DNA from: Nitrosomonas mobilis
GTDB lineage: Bacteria; Pseudomonadota; Gammaproteobacteria; Burkholderiales; Nitrosomonadaceae
Direction: 5' to 3'
Assembly (NCBI RefSeq): GCF_900103035.1
Contig: NZ_FMWO01000049.1
Span: 1 to 64,000, forward strand
Length of the DNA stretch: 64,000 nucleotides
The position numbers and the translations under genes were made by a program. Below, one piece after another: positions 61,033 to 64,000 of this stretch. Every line of letters starts with the position of its first letter. Within the stretch, counting starts at the first letter, position 1. A model generated the notes under the pieces. The model was not told where the DNA came from. It did no database searches and was given only the letters and a program-made list of their open reading frames with translations.

Positions 61033-61766
61033 AAATAATGAAATTTTTCTTGGCTGTAAGTGCGGTACTACTGATTCCATGTTTCGCTGTTCATTCTGCT
61101 GTCGATGTTGCTGTGGACAAAGCACCGATCAATATTGACGACAAGGAATCACTGAAACGCGGTGCTAAAAGTTTTGTTGAGTATTGCCTAACTTGTCACG
61201 GTGCAGAATTTATGCGCTACAATCGCCATCGTGATCTTGGCATGAGTGAGAGCGACATACTGGGTCAATTAATTCATACTGGCCAGAAAGTTGGTGATTT
61301 GATGGAAAGCGCCATGCGAAAGAAAGAGGCTGAAGCATGGTTTGGTGTTGCACCGCCAGATTTGTCTGTCATTGCTCGCGCACGCGGTGCAGATTGGCTA
61401 TATACTTACTTGAGAACATTCTATCGAGATTCTTCGACTGTAAGTGGCTGGAATAACCTGGTTTTTGATAAAGCTGCTATGCCGCATGTTCTGCACCGGC
61501 TCCAGGGGCAGCAGATTTTAAGCACTAATAACCAGAAAGATGAACAGGCTTCAATAACAGAAAAGCTTGAAGTAATTGTTCCTGGAATAATGACGGAAAG
61601 TGAATACAATGATTTTGTAATCGACCTGGTAAATTATATGGTTTATCTTGGGGAGCCCCACGCGACTCATCGAAGAGAGCTGGGAGAGATGGTTATATTG
61701 TTTTTATTCGTCTTGTTAGGGTTTGCTTACCTTCTTAAAAAAGAATACTGGCGAGATATTCACTAA
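61029..61766 (+). CDS. petC: Cytochrome c1 of the bc1 complex
   Basis: The 245-residue product has a signal peptide (cleavage near HSA-V), the haem c motif CLTCHG (first Cys near residue 53), an internal region with a methionine ligand candidate (AMRKKEAEAWFGVAPPDLS region) and a C-terminal anchor (MVILFLFVLLGFAYLLKKEYW). It completes the petABC operon. Confidence 0.96.
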   Translation: MKIMKFFLAVSAVLLIPCFAVHSAVDVAVDKAPINIDDKESLKRGAKSFVEYCLTCHGAEFMRYNRHRDLGMSESDILGQLIHTGQKVGDLMESAMRKKEAEAWFGVAPPDLSVIARARGADWLYTYLRTFYRDSSTVSGWNNLVFDKAAMPHVLHRLQGQQILSTNNQKDEQASITEKLEVIVPGIMTESEYNDFVIDLVNYMVYLGEPHATHRRELGEMVILFLFVLLGFAYLLKKEYWRDIH

Positions 61767-61862
61767 TAAAGTGAAATAGTATTGTTGACATTGAGTTTTG
61801 CTCAATGACGATACAGTCAATCAGCCAACAAATAATAAATTAATTGCGGTAGGCTCGAAATT

Positions 61863-62462
61863 ATGATGACACTCTACTCAATTGCGACATGTCCATTCAG
61901 TCATCGTTGTCGTATTGTGTTGCATGAGAAAGATATGGATTTTCAGGTAATTGATGTTGACCCAAACAATATTCCTGAAGACCTTGCCGTTATCAGTCCT
62001 TACGGTAAGATGCCTCTGTTAGTAGAGCGAGATCTTGTCTTATATGAAGCGAATATCATCAATGAGTATATTGACGAACGATTCCCGCATCCACAATTAA
62101 TGCCGGCCGATCCGGTGATGCGTGCGCGGGCGAGACTTTTATTGCATCGTTTTGAAAAAGAGTTGTTCTGTAATATTGAGGCGTTGGAGAATAACGATCG
62201 TAAATCGATTGATCGTATCCGCGCCGATATGTCCAATGGACTAACCATGATTGCTGCTGTTTTTGACAAGCAAAAATATATGCTGGGAGATGAGTATTCC
62301 ATGCTGGACGTCGCAATTGCTCCACTCTTATGGAGGCTTGATCATTATGGAATAAAACTGCCTAAGCAGGCTGCCTCGTTACTAAAATATGCGGAGCGTT
62401 TGTTTAGCAGGCCGTTGTTTATCGATGCGTTAACACCTTCCGAAAAATTAATGCGGAAATGA
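61863..62462 (+). CDS. sspA: Stringent starvation protein A (GST-fold)
   Basis: The 199-residue product has a glutathione S-transferase fold: a thioredoxin-like N-terminus (MTLYSIATCPFSHRCRIVL) with SPYGKMPLLVERDLVLYEAN, then a helical C-terminal domain. It is SspA, an RNA-polymerase-associated protein, and is placed between the bc1 operon and sspB as in many beta- and gammaproteobacteria. Start: ATG 61863, or the adjacent ATG 61866. Confidence 0.93.
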   Translation: MMTLYSIATCPFSHRCRIVLHEKDMDFQVIDVDPNNIPEDLAVISPYGKMPLLVERDLVLYEANIINEYIDERFPHPQLMPADPVMRARARLLLHRFEKELFCNIEALENNDRKSIDRIRADMSNGLTMIAAVFDKQKYMLGDEYSMLDVAIAPLLWRLDHYGIKLPKQAASLLKYAERLFSRPLFIDALTPSEKLMRK

Positions 62463-62899
62463 GAGACGTATCAATCAAGCCCTATTTGATTCGTGCGGTT
62501 TATGAGTGGTGTATCGCTAACAGCGTAGCTCCCTATATTACTGCTATTTCGAGGCAATGTCATAACTTGCCGGAAAACCTGACTATCGACAAGAATGTAA
62601 CCCTGAATATAGATCTAGCTGCAACAGATGATCTTGTAATAGACAATGAGTTCGTGCAGTTTAATGCCCGTTTCAATGGATTAGCCAAAAAAATAAGTAT
62701 TCCAATTGAAGCTATCAAATCAATTTTCTCTAAAGAACTAGGGCATGGGTTAAGTTTTGTTCCTGAAATCATGGAAGATTCCGGAGTAAATTTGATAGAA
62801 ACCGAGAACAATAAAAGCAAAATACCTGCTAAAGTAAAAAGTTCAGAAACTGATACTAAAATCAGCCGCGATAAATCTTTCTTGAAAATTGTAAAGTGA
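62459..62899 (+). CDS. sspB: ClpXP protease specificity-enhancing factor SspB
   Basis: The 146-residue product has the SspB core (SIKPYLIRAVYEWCIANS, VNMDIAATDD-like segment NIDLAATDDLVIDNEFVQFN and the beta strands after it) followed by a flexible tail that ends in a basic stretch. SspB tethers ssrA-tagged substrates to ClpX. It overlaps sspA by 4 bp. Confidence 0.93.
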   Translation: MRDVSIKPYLIRAVYEWCIANSVAPYITAISRQCHNLPENLTIDKNVTLNIDLAATDDLVIDNEFVQFNARFNGLAKKISIPIEAIKSIFSKELGHGLSFVPEIMEDSGVNLIETENNKSKIPAKVKSSETDTKISRDKSFLKIVK

Positions 62900-62949
62900 C
62901 GCTGATTTGTGTTTTTCTAATTTTAATCCTTATTAATAAATAGCATCAT

Positions 62950-63025
62950 GCCGGCATAGCTCAGATGGTAGAGCAGCTGATTTGTAATCAGAAGGTCCCG
63001 AGTTCGATTCTTGGTGCCGGCACCA
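62950..63025 (+). tRNA. tRNA-Thr (anticodon UGU), with encoded CCA
   Basis: The 76-base gene folds as a standard cloverleaf: acceptor GCCGGCA / TGCCGGC, D arm GCTC...GAGC, anticodon arm CTGAT-TTGTAAT-CAG with anticodon TGT, and T arm CCGAG-TTCGATT-CTTGG. The CCA end is encoded. It reads ACA (and ACN) threonine codons. Confidence 0.97.
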
Positions 63026-63260
63026 CATAAACTCTTAGAGTTACTGATTACAGACACAAGCACGGTGGCCGATACATTTTTCTTGCCCACTGGCAATATG
63101 GTGTAAACCTATTGATAGGTAAGTCGCATAGGATAACTACTCACACCGTAAATTGCATAAATATAACATTATTGTGAATATAATAAAAAAGTCGATATGA
63201 GCAACGTCTGCTTTACGTGATAATCCAAACGAGATTATTTGCCGTCTGATGTAACTAATT
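63026..63260. other. Intergenic region between tRNA-Thr and bamD
   Basis: No gene is seen. A short inverted repeat ACCTAT / ATAGGT lies at about 63107-63120. The AT-rich stretch near 63150-63190 may hold the bamD promoter. Confidence 0.4.
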
Positions 63261-64000
63261 ATGTTGCGATATTTTGTAATAGTGGGATTGGTTGGATTGC
63301 TCTCGGCATGTGGCTTGCTCCCGGAGAAAAAAGCTGTAGATAATAAGCAATCTCCAAATAGTCTCTATGCCGAGGCCAAAGATGAACTTAACAGCGGAAA
63401 TTATGCGGCTGCGGTCAAATTGTTTGAAGCGCTGGAAGCACGTTATCCTTATGGACGATTTGCCCAACAGGCGCAGCTTGAAATAGCGTATGCCTATTAT
63501 AAAGATCAGGAGAACGCATCTGCCATGGCAGCGGCGGACCGGTTCATTCAGCTTTATCCGCAGCATCGTAATGTTGATTATGCATACTATATAAAAGGAC
63601 TGGCGACTTTCAATGATAACCGGGGAATCCTCGGTTATATTACCACCAAGCTGATCAATCAGGATATGAGCGAAAGGGATGCAAAGGCGTCCAGAGAGTC
63701 ATTTGAAAATTTTAAGCAATTAGTTACACGTTTTCCTGATAGCAAATACGCGCCTGATGCGCTCAAGCGCATGGCATTTCTGGTAAATACGCTGGCAACG
63801 GGGGAAATTTACGTCGCGCGTTATTACATGAAACGTAAGGCTTATGTTGCAGCGGCAAGACGAGCTCAATTCATATTACAAGAATATCCACAGACCCCGG
63901 CGGTAGAAGAAGCGTTATACATTATGGCGCGAGCTTATAACCAACTAGGTCTAGCTGATTTGCGCGATGATGCAGAAAAAGTCATGCGTAAGAATTTTCC
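63261..64000 (+). CDS. bamD: Outer membrane protein assembly factor BamD (ComL), 3' end outside window
   Basis: The frame is open to the end of the window. The product has a lipoprotein signal (VGLLSAC, Cys17) and tetratricopeptide-like repeats: LYAEAKDELNSGNYAAAVKL, then LEARYPYGRFAQQAQLEIAY and FIQLYPQHRNVDYAYY. BamD is the essential lipoprotein of the BAM complex that assembles outer-membrane barrels. About 246 codons are present of the usual 250-270. Confidence 0.95.
   Translation, partial: MLRYFVIVGLVGLLSACGLLPEKKAVDNKQSPNSLYAEAKDELNSGNYAAAVKLFEALEARYPYGRFAQQAQLEIAYAYYKDQENASAMAAADRFIQLYPQHRNVDYAYYIKGLATFNDNRGILGYITTKLINQDMSERDAKASRESFENFKQLVTRFPDSKYAPDALKRMAFLVNTLATGEIYVARYYMKRKAYVAAARRAQFILQEYPQTPAVEEALYIMARAYNQLGLADLRDDAEKVMRKNF

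Noticed and set aside
63255-63566. Minus-strand ORF opposite bamD
   Set aside because: It is antisense to the clear BamD coding frame and has no protein-like features of its own.

Overview
The window looks like a chromosomal stretch of a betaproteobacterium, most likely an ammonia oxidiser of the Nitrosomonas group. This is inferred from the combination of a betaproteobacterial-type porin, a PEP-CTERM protein, NnrS next to a formate/nitrite-type transporter, the order petABC-sspAB-tRNA-Thr-bamD and the order rpmH-rnpA-yidD-yidC-mnmE. No database search was possible, so the genus is an inference.

Layout. 1-2390: the 3' end of recQ and a porin with a strong terminator. 2393-11280: a GC-rich accessory island. 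It begins with a decayed IS1595-type transposase and holds a complete type I restriction-modification locus (hsdM, hsdS, hsdR) with unusual passengers: a HEPN-family gene overlapping hsdM, a nucleotidyltransferase (MNT) domain fused in frame to the N-terminus of HsdS, a DUF3800 protein and an unrecognised 170-residue protein. 11419-20412: a giant cyclic beta-glucan synthase (NdvB type) on the minus strand, preceded by a coupled 27-codon leader ORF. 20692-23476: ftsY, ftsE, ftsX and a small lipoprotein. 23532-28536: a class I amidotransferase, a DUF2868/DUF3482 GTPase pair, an adhesin-E-like protein and an aspartate-rich secreted protein. 28759-32216 (minus): glk, DUF4126, DUF484, xerC. 32328-35772: cysE, nnrS, a small ORF with a perfect palindrome, and a nitrite/formate transporter.

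35965-44570 is a mixed accessory stretch: a pectin-acetylesterase-like protein with a 225-bp internal tandem duplication, a fatty acid desaturase, a PEP-CTERM protein, a VAO-type flavoprotein and two FtsX/LolC-type permeases without an adjacent ATPase. 44601-48596 (minus) is the conserved rpmH-rnpA-yidD-yidC-mnmE cluster. 48878-53679 (minus) is priA-mutS, followed by a large lipoprotein gene. 55135-56443 is a decayed region that contains a DUF1232 pseudogene. 56444-58840: a Rieske oxygenase, a SpoIIAA-like protein and two small membrane proteins. 59178-64000: petA-petB-petC (cytochrome bc1), sspA-sspB, tRNA-Thr(UGU) and the 5' part of bamD.

The most interesting candidate is the island at 3135-11278. 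A predicted HEPN-MNT toxin-antitoxin pair sits inside the restriction operon, and the antitoxin-like domain is physically joined to the DNA specificity subunit. This could tie toxin control to the presence or assembly of the modification enzyme.
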